Of a stretch of 64,000 nt of DNA, positions 43,270-52,812 are shown one piece after another (position 1 is the first letter of the stretch; each line of letters starts with the position of its first letter). The DNA is taken from positions 1 to 64,000 of the forward strand of contig JAGFVP010000111.1 in the NCBI GenBank assembly GCA_021031095.1, given 5' to 3'. A model generated the notes under the pieces. That model had not been told where the DNA came from. It searched no databases and saw only the letters and a list, made by a program, of their open reading frames with translations. The DNA is from Bathelium albidoporum (taxonomy: Eukaryota; Ascomycota; Dothideomycetes; Trypetheliales; Trypetheliaceae). The position numbers were made by a program, and so were the translations under genes.

Positions 43270-45510
43270 ATGACTCCGTCAAGGAAGCGACGTCGTGTTT
43301 CCGAGGATGGCAATGGTTACGATATACCAGAGGACCACGGAGAACTCAATGAAGGCGAAAACACTCCGGCAAACTCCGAGCAAATTTCGCATCGTCGGAC
43401 CATCTTTGTGAGGTCCTTGCCTGCGGATACAACAACCGAGAAACTCCTCACATTTTTCTCGCAGTCTTTTCCGGTCAAGCATGCTACTGTCGTCACCGAT
43501 CCTGCTACGAAATTGTGCAAGGGTTTTGGGTTCGTCACATTTGCCGATCCCGAAGATGCTGGACGAGCTATTCAAGAGTCCAATGGCGAAGAGTTTGAAG
43601 GGAGACGCCTCAGAGTTGAGATTGCTGAGCCAAGGCATAGAGACGAAGAGCATGGTTATACCAGATTGAACGGCAATGGCATGACTGGGAAGCCTACGAA
43701 AGCAAAAGGGCCTGGAGGTGATCCAAGCACAGCGCCTCCGCGTTTAATCATCAGGAATTTGCCTTGGAGCTTGAAGGAGCCCGACAAGTTGGCAAAGATC
43801 TTTTCATCATATGGAAAGGTGAAAACTGCGGTTTTGCCAAAGAAAAAGAATGGGATAATGTCAGGATTTGGATTCGTCCTTTTGAGGGGACGCAAAAACG
43901 CGGAGAAGGCGATTGCGGATCTCAATGGCAAAGAAATCGATGGGCGTACGGTTGCCGTAGACTGGGCTGTTGATAAGAACACTTGGGAGCACCGGAAGAT
44001 CGCTCCAGAATATGAGCTAGAGGCTGAGAACGAGGATGCAACTAACAAAGGCTCGACCGAGGACATCAATGAAGATCCTGACCTAGATGCTGAAGAAGAG
44101 CAGATCTCGTTGAATGATGGTGATCAAGGTGATGACAATGCATCCGGGCACGACATCAACGAGGATTCCGAACCTGCTGTGGATGGTGTAACTGCAACAA
44201 GACAGCAGTCGGACAACTCATCAACTCTCTTCTTACGGAACTTGCCGTTCAGTTGTACTGACAAAGATTTGTATGATCATTTTTCTCAATTTGGACGTCT
44301 ACGCTATGCAAGAGTTGTGCTCGACTCGACTACCGAGCGATCGCGAGGAACAGGATTCGTCTCATTTGTTAGCAACTCTGATGCCACTGCATGCTTGAGG
44401 AATGCTCCTCGACAACCAAATCCACACATCAACAGCACTTCGCCTGGCGAAGTGCAGTCTATTCCGTCTGTACTGCAAAACGATTTCAGTGACCTCTCTG
44501 GCGACTACACAATGGATGGCCGCGTGCTTCATGTAACCCAGGCAGTCGACAAAACAGAGGCCAAACGTTTTGCATCGCAATCTGAAGCTTTTCGTCACCA
44601 GAAGCGAGACAATCGGCGTCTCTATCTCTTGTCAGAAGGAACAATCTCCTCCAATTCTTCCCTCTATCAGCACCTAGCTCCTTCTGAAGTCAAAATGCGT
44701 GAGGCTAGCGTTAAACAACGACAAAAGCTGATCGAAAGCAATCCGACCCTGCATTTGAGCCTGACCCGCTTGTCTGTAAGGAATGTACCCCGCACTGTCA
44801 CATCCAAGGACCTGAAGGCCTTGGCCAGAGAAGCGGTTGTTGGTTTCGCCACCGATGTGAAGAAAGGTGCGAGACAACCGCTCTCAAAGGAGGAACTCGA
44901 GCGTGGAGGGGAAGAGATGCGTGCAGCCGAGCAACATCGTAAAACGAAAGGCAAGGGACTTGTCAAACAGGCGAAGATTGTGTTCGAGGGACGAGAAGGT
45001 AACAAAGTGAGTGAGTCGAGCGGAGCTGGAAGAAGTCGTGGCTACGGATTCATCGAGTATTACACACATCGTTCAGCTCTTATGGGGTTGAGATGGCTCA
45101 ATGGCCACTCGGTTGCTTACCATGTGAGTGAGACGCAAGGCAGAAAGACGACAAACGAAGACGTGCAGGACCGCAAGAAGCGTCTCATTGTTGAGTTCGC
45201 GATCGAGAACGTTCAAGTCGTTGGTCGAAGAAAAGATCGAGAGTCCAAGGCAAGGGAAAGAGCCAATGTTCCCGATCAGAACAAAGAAATGGCAAACACT
45301 GCCACTCTGGCGAAGAATCCTAGCGCGGCAAAGGTGGAGGACAGCAAACAAGATCGTCTATCTAGAAAACGACAGAGGGCTAACGTAGAAGAGACTGGGT
45401 CTGTGAAGCAGGATGCACAGCAGGCAGTTCGGCCCGATAACCTCACGGCTAAGCGGCAAGGTATTATTGCACGGAAGCGTCTTGCTCGCAAGCAAGCGGC
45501 AAAATCCTGA
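43270..45510 (+). CDS. NOP4: Nucleolar RNA-binding protein Nop4 (four RRMs; RBM28-like)
   Basis: Needed for 27S pre-rRNA processing and 60S subunit assembly in the nucleolus. 746 aa, single exon. RRM1 at about residues 43-120 (TIFVRSLPADTTTEKL, KGFGFVTF). RRM2 at about 155-235 (RLIIRNLPWSLKEPDKLAKIF, SGFGFVLL), ending VDWAVDKNTWEHRK as in Nop4. An acidic linker (DLDAEEEQISLNDGDQ) follows. RRM3 at about 317-425 (TLFLRNLPFSCTDKDLYDHF, GTGFVSF) and RRM4 at about 500-640 (LTRLSVRNVPRTVTSKDLKA, GYGFIEY) with a Lys-rich insert. The C-terminus is a basic tail (GIIARKRLARKQAAKS), probably nucleolar targeting. The start is the first ATG, right before SRKRRRVSEDG. A short 209-bp intergenic region separates it from the divergent gene to its left. 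Confidence 0.96.
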   Translation: MTPSRKRRRVSEDGNGYDIPEDHGELNEGENTPANSEQISHRRTIFVRSLPADTTTEKLLTFFSQSFPVKHATVVTDPATKLCKGFGFVTFADPEDAGRAIQESNGEEFEGRRLRVEIAEPRHRDEEHGYTRLNGNGMTGKPTKAKGPGGDPSTAPPRLIIRNLPWSLKEPDKLAKIFSSYGKVKTAVLPKKKNGIMSGFGFVLLRGRKNAEKAIADLNGKEIDGRTVAVDWAVDKNTWEHRKIAPEYELEAENEDATNKGSTEDINEDPDLDAEEEQISLNDGDQGDDNASGHDINEDSEPAVDGVTATRQQSDNSSTLFLRNLPFSCTDKDLYDHFSQFGRLRYARVVLDSTTERSRGTGFVSFVSNSDATACLRNAPRQPNPHINSTSPGEVQSIPSVLQNDFSDLSGDYTMDGRVLHVTQAVDKTEAKRFASQSEAFRHQKRDNRRLYLLSEGTISSNSSLYQHLAPSEVKMREASVKQRQKLIESNPTLHLSLTRLSVRNVPRTVTSKDLKALAREAVVGFATDVKKGARQPLSKEELERGGEEMRAAEQHRKTKGKGLVKQAKIVFEGREGNKVSESSGAGRSRGYGFIEYYTHRSALMGLRWLNGHSVAYHVSETQGRKTTNEDVQDRKKRLIVEFAIENVQVVGRRKDRESKARERANVPDQNKEMANTATLAKNPSAAKVEDSKQDRLSRKRQRANVEETGSVKQDAQQAVRPDNLTAKRQGIIARKRLARKQAAKS

Positions 45511-46594
45511 TTCAGATATTATGACAGTCTTGAGCATTGCTTGAAGACTTCCTATGAGCATTACCTAGGTCGCGACAATGCTGTCAGTCTCATAGGTCTA
45601 GGTAACTCTGCCCTCGTATAACATACATCCGACGTCAAATCATGTCGTACAACATTGTGTGTGACCTCAGGCCATTGATGGCAAGCTTGCACAGAGTTGA
45701 AGGAATCATCCAGTGTCACTTTTTCTAGTCAATGCTACTGAGCTCAAGGTTGGGGTGAGTACTCTAACTGTATGGTCGAGTTCTTATTACAGGGCTGGTT
45801 TCTGTCTATTGTAGTAGAGTTTTGCAGGCATCAAGCGTGTTGACATAGGCCACTCGCATTCTCACAGTGTTACTGACCGGCAAAGCCAAGTTCATTGAGT
45901 TGTAGCTCTCGCCCAAAATTATTCGCCTCACTCCAATGGGTTCCCTCGACCTGTTGTTGGCTTGTGCTCTGCCGGAGCTTTGCCTGAACGTGTTTGGATC
46001 TGAGAACCTGCTTCTAGCCTATCGCTGAACCACGCACCAGCACTCCATCCTTCTACCTCCCCGCTGTCTCTCCACTTTTCGGCGCCTCGTCACAACCTTT
46101 ACGCATATCACCTTGCTTGCAGCTTGGCATTGCGAGAGCCTCCCAAGATGCCATCTACGAGCCCAGCAGTCTGTACCAGTACCTCAGTCGATCTGCTCGA
46201 CTGCATGGGTAGCAAATGTGATTTGAGTATCTGATCGTTGTCATACGACTTGAACCGAAGGTATAGGGCAACATAAAAGGATTTGTGATCTCATCGCGGA
46301 TGGTATAACTTTTTTTTTTTGGGGACTATCATTCAATCTGATTCTCACCAGTTTCCGTCGCTTTTGGTGGGCTTATTTGATTTTGAGTTCCGTTTTGCTA
46401 AAACTTTTCCGTCTTTCGCGCTCGAACGATCCACTCTATCGCCCGGATCCCTGATTTCGGAGCAATCACTGAGTCCTCGAGATCTTCTGTACAAAGCTCA
46501 ATCCTCCGGGCTCTCTGTGACTGTGCAAAGCAGATTCAATCAATACCTGCGCCAAACCAAAAAGAAAAATAGAGAGTGCTCCTCAAACGCGCCA
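45511..46594. other. Intergenic region, NOP4 3' end and upstream of a small Cys/His gene
   Basis: 1.08 kb with no supported gene. It begins with a double interleaved inverted repeat (45551-45605). A 28-codon frame starts at 46148, in the likely leader of the next gene; without other evidence I do not call it. A T10 run lies near 46310. Confidence 0.5.
45551..45605. repeat. Two interleaved 8-bp inverted repeats downstream of NOP4
   Basis: CCTATGAG (45551-45558) pairs with CTCATAGG (45589-45596), and TTACCTAG (45561-45568) pairs with CTAGGTAA (45598-45605). The order is arm 1, arm 2, arm 1', arm 2', so the two stems interleave. It lies 41 bp beyond the NOP4 stop codon and is probably in the 3' UTR. 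Confidence 0.75.
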
Positions 46595-46807
46595 ATGTGT
46601 CAGTACGAAGCCATTCACTTTGCATGCGGTCATGTCGGACGCCGATTGATCAAGCATTGCCACTTCGCCCGCAACGATCCCAATCACTTCTGCTTTGGCT
46701 CCTGGAGTATCAATCGTGAGTGGCGCCAACCGCTCGAGTACTGTCATGCCTGCGCAGGGGCAGGCATGAGCCAGCAGCGAGCTTCGATGCGGGACGCGCG
46801 CTACTGA
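46595..46807 (+). CDS. Small Cys/His-rich fungal protein of unknown function
   Basis: A 70-aa single-exon frame from ATG 46595. It reads CQYEAIHFACGHVGRR, then KHCHFARNDPNHFCFGSW and YCHACAG. Six cysteines and several histidines with CxY-CGH-C-FARNDPNH spacing resemble a common, uncharacterised group of short fungal proteins and suggest a small zinc-binding fold. The frame extends about 90 codons upstream without a start other than TTG; I use the internal ATG because the conserved part begins there. No targeting signal is visible. The function is unknown and the start is uncertain, but the motif density argues against chance. Confidence 0.6.
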   Translation: MCQYEAIHFACGHVGRRLIKHCHFARNDPNHFCFGSWSINREWRQPLEYCHACAGAGMSQQRASMRDARY

Positions 46808-47495
46808 AGGGTCGAAGCAGTCTTGCTACAGTTGCCGGGATTTGGGCCTCAACAAAAGTTGCTTGGGAGGAGCGTGTTCCTATCGGACTTCTGATCTGGA
46901 TCAGGGAGAAAGATTGGTGGCTGTATGACTGGCTTCAGAATTGCTTTATATGACCGTTTACTGTGTTCTTTTGCATCTGTTTCCTTTCTTTCTGAGCTGC
47001 TCTGGATGCTTGTTTGTGGCGAATTAACCTTTCCGTTTGCTTCACGTTCCATTCTCTGTCATTATGCTCCTGTTCTTAGTTAATGTGGCTTCTTGTTGGC
47101 AAAAGTGCTTGCGTTTCTTCACGTTGGCCCTTGTTCGCGTGTTGATTGGACGACACCCATTGAGCAAGTTGCATCATCTGACGATCTCACTGCAGAATTG
47201 GTAGCAAACGTCCTATCACATTGTATTTCAGTATGCAGAACATCTAGTCTGGCTGGAAAGTTCCCATGTGCAAGCGTCAATGTCTAATTAGACGTCGGCA
47301 AAGACCGTGCTGACCCTAATCATGATCTGGGTAACTTTACACGGCAGGTGACAATGTCAAAGGGGGCTCGGAAAGGCAGCTCTCCTTCCCATGAGCGAAC
47401 GCCCATGTCATTGCCCTGCCGGCGCCGCTTGAATTTGATTAGAATTCGGAAAGATGCGGCGAAAGCGCATTATGTTCTGGATAGTTTCATACGAA
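46808..47495. other. Intergenic region between convergent genes
   Basis: 688 bp between the small Cys/His gene and the 3' end of DAP1. Short frames only, with no motif or splice support. Confidence 0.5.
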
Positions 47496-48064
47496 TTACA
47501 AGTTTGCAGCACCTTGCACTTCACCCACAATGTTGTATCTCTTACTGAAGAACGTGTACCACTCTTCTAGGACAGTCTTCTCCTTATCAGCTAGGTCCTG
47601 CCATTCTGGCCGAGCATCTTCCGCCTTCAGAGAGGACTGAGCCAACGCACGCGAGGCATCCTTGCCTGCAAACACTGCATCTATTAGATAATCTCGGATG
47701 GAGTTGAGACTTCAAGTGCACATACCATGATATTGCCCAGTTTTACTATACGCTTTATTGTTGCTTACATCAAAGACTTTGCCCTACAGTAACGATGTTC
47801 AGCAAGGGACTAGCTCTGATCAGCAACACTTGATGCGCCTACCTTGATCGCGACATATGTCGGATATCCTTCATGTGTGCCTTTGCCAGGTCAGTTTTGG
47901 CCTTGCATCGAGACAGGTATCTCTTCATAGTCTTGCGTGCTACACCTACCATCGCATTTGGCTAGATGATCGAGACTGATTGGGTCACTCTTGGGTGGAT
48001 CGAGCTGAACCGGGACTTTGGGCTCAAAATTTTTAGGTTCAGCGACATGATCTCTTTCCGACAT
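47496..48064 (-). CDS. DAP1: Cytochrome b5-like heme/steroid-binding protein Dap1 (PGRMC family)
   Basis: Heme protein that activates sterol-synthesis P450s such as Erg11. 129 aa in four exons: 47950-48064, 47843-47880, 47726-47783, 47496-47674. The protein starts MSERDHVAEPKNFEPKVPVQLDPPK, then DPISLDHLAKCDGTHEGYPTYVAIKGKVFDVSNNKAYSKTGQYH across three exons. The last join has two CAG acceptors 9 nt apart. Using the upstream one (exon from 47674) gives QYHVFAGKDASRALAQSSLK, the family sequence; the downstream one would drop VFA. The heme-axial tyrosine region of the PGRMC fold (TYVAIKGKVFDV and NKAYSKTGQYH) is intact. No N-terminal membrane helix is seen, as in yeast Dap1. All introns are 51-69 nt. 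Confidence 0.93.
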
Positions 48065-48601
48065 TTTGCCGTGTAGGTAAGTGAACCAGATTGTGACTCT
48101 TTGGGGTATGGGATGCTCAGGTTGCTCGAGGAAGGATGATTGCTTAACGTCATTTCCCGTTGAGAGGATCGCGTTCCCTGCTAGCTTCGGCCCGAGCCCT
48201 GGGGGCCGCCGGCCTTACGGTCGCTGACTTAACATCTGCGGACCAAACCTGACCACAGTGAGAATCTTGAGTCACATCGTAAATGGGAACCTGGCTCTCT
48301 GACCAACGACTGGCCTGAACTAAACCACTTGGACATACTGAAGAGCTGGAGTCTGACGAGTACGCAACTTCACCACATTGCACAGCTACATGTACTGCTA
48401 CAAACCTTCTTTCACGAATCCCTCTAGTGTGCGAAGCTATGCTGTTGATGAAGATGTTGTAGCTGTCCTGCAACCAGCACTTTCTCGACACCCTTGAAGA
48501 TCGAGAAGCGGCTAATGCTATAGAACCATCTGTCCTACCCCTGCGCGTGCATTTCTACCCTGCCTTGCCTAGTCAAACACTACTAGCTGCTGTGCTCGTC
48601 C
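48065..48601. promoter_or_regulatory. Intergenic region with DAP1 promoter
   Basis: 537 bp between the agmatinase stop and the DAP1 start on the same strand. The minus-strand frame at 48150-48491 is motif-free. No specific site was recognised. Confidence 0.5.
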
Positions 48602-50511
48602 TCACATTTCGACCGTCTGGACCGGCTGTGCTACCATAAGGCCCACGAGTGATTGCACAATCTCAGCAGCTGCGAGGACTGTTGTTTCTCCGGGATTGTC
48701 ATAGATCGGTGCGACCTCAACTACTTGTTCTTCAGCTCGCGGACAAAAAATTGCATCACGGCCTGGAACAGCTCTGTACGAGGGCTACGACGTTTACTTA
48801 CCTACATCCGCACCAACAACTTGAAGGCCTTCTAGACCATCAAGAATAGTCAGGAGCTCTCGAGTGCTCCAGCCTCCTACTTCACTCGTTCCCGTTGCTG
48901 TTTGACGTCAGCGTCTGCAACAAAATCCCAAAGTGTGCAAGTCCCATAGTAAATGCAACAAAGGACTGGCAGCCAATTCAACCACGTGCCAGTGATCAGC
49001 CCGTTGGAAGTACAGGGTATAGGAAGCAACCATTGCACAAGACGCATATGCGAAAGAAAGGAGAAGCGCTAACCCGGGGCAAATGCGGGATCCAGTACGT
49101 CAATGTCAACGCTAATGTAAACTCGGGAGTCGTCTACTCTTTCCTTCAACGTCTTGATAATACCATCTGTACCGATCCGGTCAAGATCACGGGCTGTGAC
49201 TATCTGGAATCCGCATCGCAGGTCATTTCGCAGGTCGCCTTTTGGCCGGACAATGGGCGCTCTGATTCCAGCGTGAACCGAGGAATTACTTATGAGACCT
49301 TCCTCATGCGCCAGATGCAAAAAAGTTCCGTGATTTACTCCTCTGCGAGATCATCTATCAGTGACAGGATCTTGTAATTGCTGTTGATGGAATGGTGGAT
49401 GGACACTTACGCATAATGCGACAAACCTCCACCTTGGCAGCTATCATCAGAGCCATAAGATCAGGTCAAAGGTCGAAGAAGCACCTACCTATTACTTTCG
49501 GATCCCATGTATCTGCATCGAATCCAGATCAGCATACAAGTACCAATCCCAATGCGAAGATCTGGAAACTTACCCAAATGACTATCAAAATGGATGACGC
49601 TGACTGTTCCGAAATGTTCATGCACCGATCTCAGACCTGACAACGTTGTGGTGTGATCTCCGCCGAGTGTAATGATCCTGGGAGTATGATATGTCGGTTC
49701 GTTTGCCGATCTCCCGGAGGCTACCTGCATCCGAATCGATAGGTAAGTTCCGGCCCAGATGTACAGCAGCACCAAATGCGGAGAATGCACCGATTACGTG
49801 GCCGACGGGTGGCACTTACCTTGTGAGCTTTGTCCAGCTGTCTTAACGCTACCGTGTTATCCTTCGGCCTGTCAGTTGGGGGCCGTTGTATGACAGCATA
49901 TTCAACTTGTCTTTTACAAGAAATGTCAGAGGGGCATCACCGCAGTCTACAATCTTAGCCCAGCTCTTGAAGACATTTTTGCCTCCATTGATAGTCAGCG
50001 AGATTTGCACGTCATGATTCCACTAGTGGGCAAACTTCTAACCGGTGTAGATTGACCATGCACTGTCTGGCTGTATGCGACGGGATCCCAGACGAATGCC
50101 GCCTGGGCCATAACGAGCTCCAGGGCGGGCTGTAACTCCCTACAAAGTCGGTCTTGGTGAGCTTAAGAAGGAAAATACAGTATGAGTTTGGTCTTTAAAG
50201 TAATGTAAATTCGACCTTCCAAGACAAAAAATTTTTAGAAGCAATCTACTTACGGTATCAAATGGAGCTCCGAGGAATGCAATATCATATTTCTCAATGT
50301 CCTTGTCACTACTCAAGCAATGCACGTAAGGGACGTTCGCAAACGTCGTCAAGCCATTGAAAGCACTGTTGGTAGAAACATCGATACCGGAGTACAACTC
50401 CGACCCAATCGGCCTTTGATAGGTGTCGCTTGGAAATCCTGACACGGGAGGAAAGGTTATCTCTCGCGCTAGAGAAAACGAAACGATTGCGAAAATAGCA
50501 AAGGGAATCAT
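48602..50511 (-). CDS. Agmatinase / ureohydrolase with a secretory signal peptide
   Basis: Predicted to hydrolyse agmatine or a similar guanidino substrate to urea. 380 aa in ten exons: 50254-50511, 50043-50139, 49918-49982, 49820-49861, 49574-49724, 49489-49512, 49411-49432, 49074-49342, 48802-48897, 48602-48720. The N-terminus MIPFAIFAIVSFSLARE is a short signal peptide. Mn2+-site motifs are complete: GGDHTTT, the spliced DSHLDTWDP, and SVDIDVLDPA. Others are FLGAPFDT joined to GVTARPGARYGPGGIR, GVNHGTFLHLAHEEGLI, GGWSTRELLTILDGLEG and VVEVAPIYDNPGETT. Exons 6 and 7 are only 24 and 22 nt, and every join keeps the frame. Secreted agmatinase-like proteins are common in filamentous fungi. Start ATG 50511 was preferred to an upstream in-frame TTG. 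Confidence 0.93.
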
Positions 50512-50910
50512 TTCGATCAATGATATCTCGCAGAGATCTTACTGAGCGAGTAATATTGGGGTAATGCTTGGTTTTGTTTTCCAAAGTCAAAATTACAAAC
50601 TGATGGTTAAAGTTGTTTGTGCCCCTCGGTCCAACGAGCATCAAAACCCCTCTTTCAATCACCAAGAACAGCTCGATCGCATCACCTTGCTTACCTGCCG
50701 CTAGTAAGCGAAGAAACTATCGGAGTGACTAGACGAGAGGCTTGACGCCGAGCGACTGGTCTATAGTTCAACTGAAATGGACATGGCTGGTCAACTCCAG
50801 ACTACTGACCAAGATTCATTTGGTTGATCTATTTCATCCTCTGAAGGGTATCTAGCGAGTGACACAGATATGGCGGCGTACTTCCGGCCCAAGTTATCTC
50901 CAAAGCCAGC
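50512..50910. promoter_or_regulatory. Intergenic region with agmatinase promoter
   Basis: 399 bp between two minus-strand genes, holding the CUE-protein 3' UTR and the agmatinase promoter. The 118-codon minus-strand frame 50309-50665 overlaps exon 1 of agmatinase in another frame and is a shadow. Confidence 0.5.
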
Positions 50911-52495
50911 CTACTTCCCCGGCGACAACAACTTCTCCGCCTCGCCATCCCTCTGCGCAATACTCCCAGCCCGTTCCGCCGGCCTCAACTCCGGCTTATT
51001 TGCCCCACCCTGCTCATCCCCGCCCTTCCCCTCCGCCTTCCGCTTCAACCGCTCCGAATCCTCCGCTCTCAGATCCCGCGCCTTCGCCTCGCGCTCCTCC
51101 TCATCGTCGTCCCCGACGCTGAATGGGTCGTTGTCGTCGTCCGGCTCGGGCTGCGGAGCTACAGAGGTGAGAGGCTGCCATTTGCTGCCGGGCTTGCTGC
51201 TGCCCCCTAGCCCTGCAGCAGAGGGTGAGGGCGACCGGTTCTTGAGCGCTGCGGCGTCGACTTCGTCGACGGGGCCCGGGGGTGTGGGTTTGAAGAGGTC
51301 GGGATTGGCAAGGGGCCGGGTGGTACGGCGTGGGGGTGGATGGGAGTCTGTTCCTTAAAGAACGAGGTCATCATGTTAGCACCCTCGTGGATTGGTGGGC
51401 TGGTTCTTAGACATATGAGAGAGAAACCAAGACGTACCTTCGTCGTCACGTAGCTCGAGCTGCGTAAAGTCGTCGCTAAGCACGTGTGGGTCAGAGTCAT
51501 AGCGTTCCCGGTCGCCGCTACCACGAGCACGTTCCGCATTCTTGCGAATACCATAGAGCTGCTGGGAGGTAGAAGAGCCGAAGTTTTGGCGTTCGGGAGT
51601 ACCGGTCTTGGCGGGGACCTCGTCCTCATCGCTGCCGTCCATTCTCCGCTTGAAATCGGAGATCCATCGGTTGACTGTCCTTTGGGTGTCTTGGAAACCT
51701 TTGCGAATGTTTTCTTGGATCTTGGGTAGCTCCTCTGCAAGATGACACTCAGCATAAGAGATCTTGCGTAGCCAATGCCTTGAACCTACCGTCAAAAAAG
51801 CTAGGGCTTGTTTCACCGTCGTCCTCATTGTATGGCTGCTGCTGCTGCTGTCGTCGGCGAGGCAATGGGGGTCCCCGATCTTGACCAGGCCCACGCTGGT
51901 ACTGTACTGCATTATAGTGTTCATTTAATTGGCGTGCATATAGCTCATCAGCTTCCATCTGTGATTGGGGTTGTGTCCGTCGTGGAGGCGGTGGTGGAGG
52001 AGCAGCTTCTTCCTCAGGCTTAAAATTTGGATCAGACATTCCTGGAACTATAGGTTAACTCATATTTAGGTAACACGGCAGGAGCTTCTCGACCTACCCA
52101 ACAAAGCGTTGAATGCTGGCTCCACTTTGCCTCCGCTGGCTGTCAGCACTGCTTTGACGACTTTTGAGTCCATGTCTGGAAACGCTTCAATCAGAGTCGC
52201 CTCAGCCTGTGCTTGCGGACTCATTGGTCGTGGAGGCTTCGGTGGAGCCGCTTCTTCGTGAGCAGGAGCCGGGACTTGGGCTTGAGAACCGGATGCTGAT
52301 TTTGATTGAGCCGCTCCTTCGCTTGCTGGTGCAGCAGCCTCGTGAGTCTCGTCGTCATCCCAATCCAGTTCTCGCGCGGTGGTTGGAGATTCGGCACCGG
52401 TTTTCTGTTGAAACGTTACTCGAGGATTTATACATTGGTTGCCTTGTATGGTGGGGCGCTCTTACGAGCTTCTCAGGGCCTTCATTTTCAGCCAT
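50911..52495 (-). CDS. CUE-domain ubiquitin-binding protein, Cue5-like
   Basis: 442 aa in five exons: 52466-52495, 52098-52404, 51790-52041, 51438-51734, 50911-51353. The N-terminus is acidic and Ala/Pro-rich. The CUE domain lies at about residues 70-112: QAEATLIEAFPDMDSKVVKAVL, then GGKVEPAFNALLG with the join into MSDPNFKPEEE. Its MFP/Leu-Leu pattern appears as AFPD and LLG, which is common for fungal members. The centre has PPPPRRTQPQSQMEADELYARQL and a helix ELPKIQENIRKGFQDTQRTVNRWISDF. The C-terminus (about 300-442) is low complexity with acidic DDDNDPFSVGDDDEEE and lies in a GC-rich block. Cue5 links ubiquitinated aggregates to autophagy in yeast; I infer a similar role. Divergent from the DEAH helicase. 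Confidence 0.88.
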
Positions 52496-52812
52496 GATGT
52501 GCTATTCTCAATTGGACGGAGTGAATACAGAGTAAAATAGAAAGGCAAAGCCTCAGGTGGAGCTGTCTAGAGTTAAGTCTAAGAATGAAAGTTGAACGCA
52601 AGGTAGTGGCGATGCCTCGAACGTCCTTGTTTCAGGGTTCACGAAGCTCCAACCCGCATGACGCCGCTGGACGTAGGAACTCTCAACATCCATGTCAAAA
52701 CACGCATTGTGTTGGCAACTTTTTCGGACAAGGCAAACCAGGTAGAGCGCTATAGTGGAAGCTCTTGAAGCCATGGTATATCCAAAGCCTTGAAAAAGTA
52801 TTTTGCCCCAAG
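52496..52812. promoter_or_regulatory. Bidirectional promoter region, CUE protein and DEAH helicase
   Basis: 317 bp between divergent start codons. No specific site was recognised. If the helicase has an extra 5' exon, as longer homologs suggest, it would have to lie here. Confidence 0.5.
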
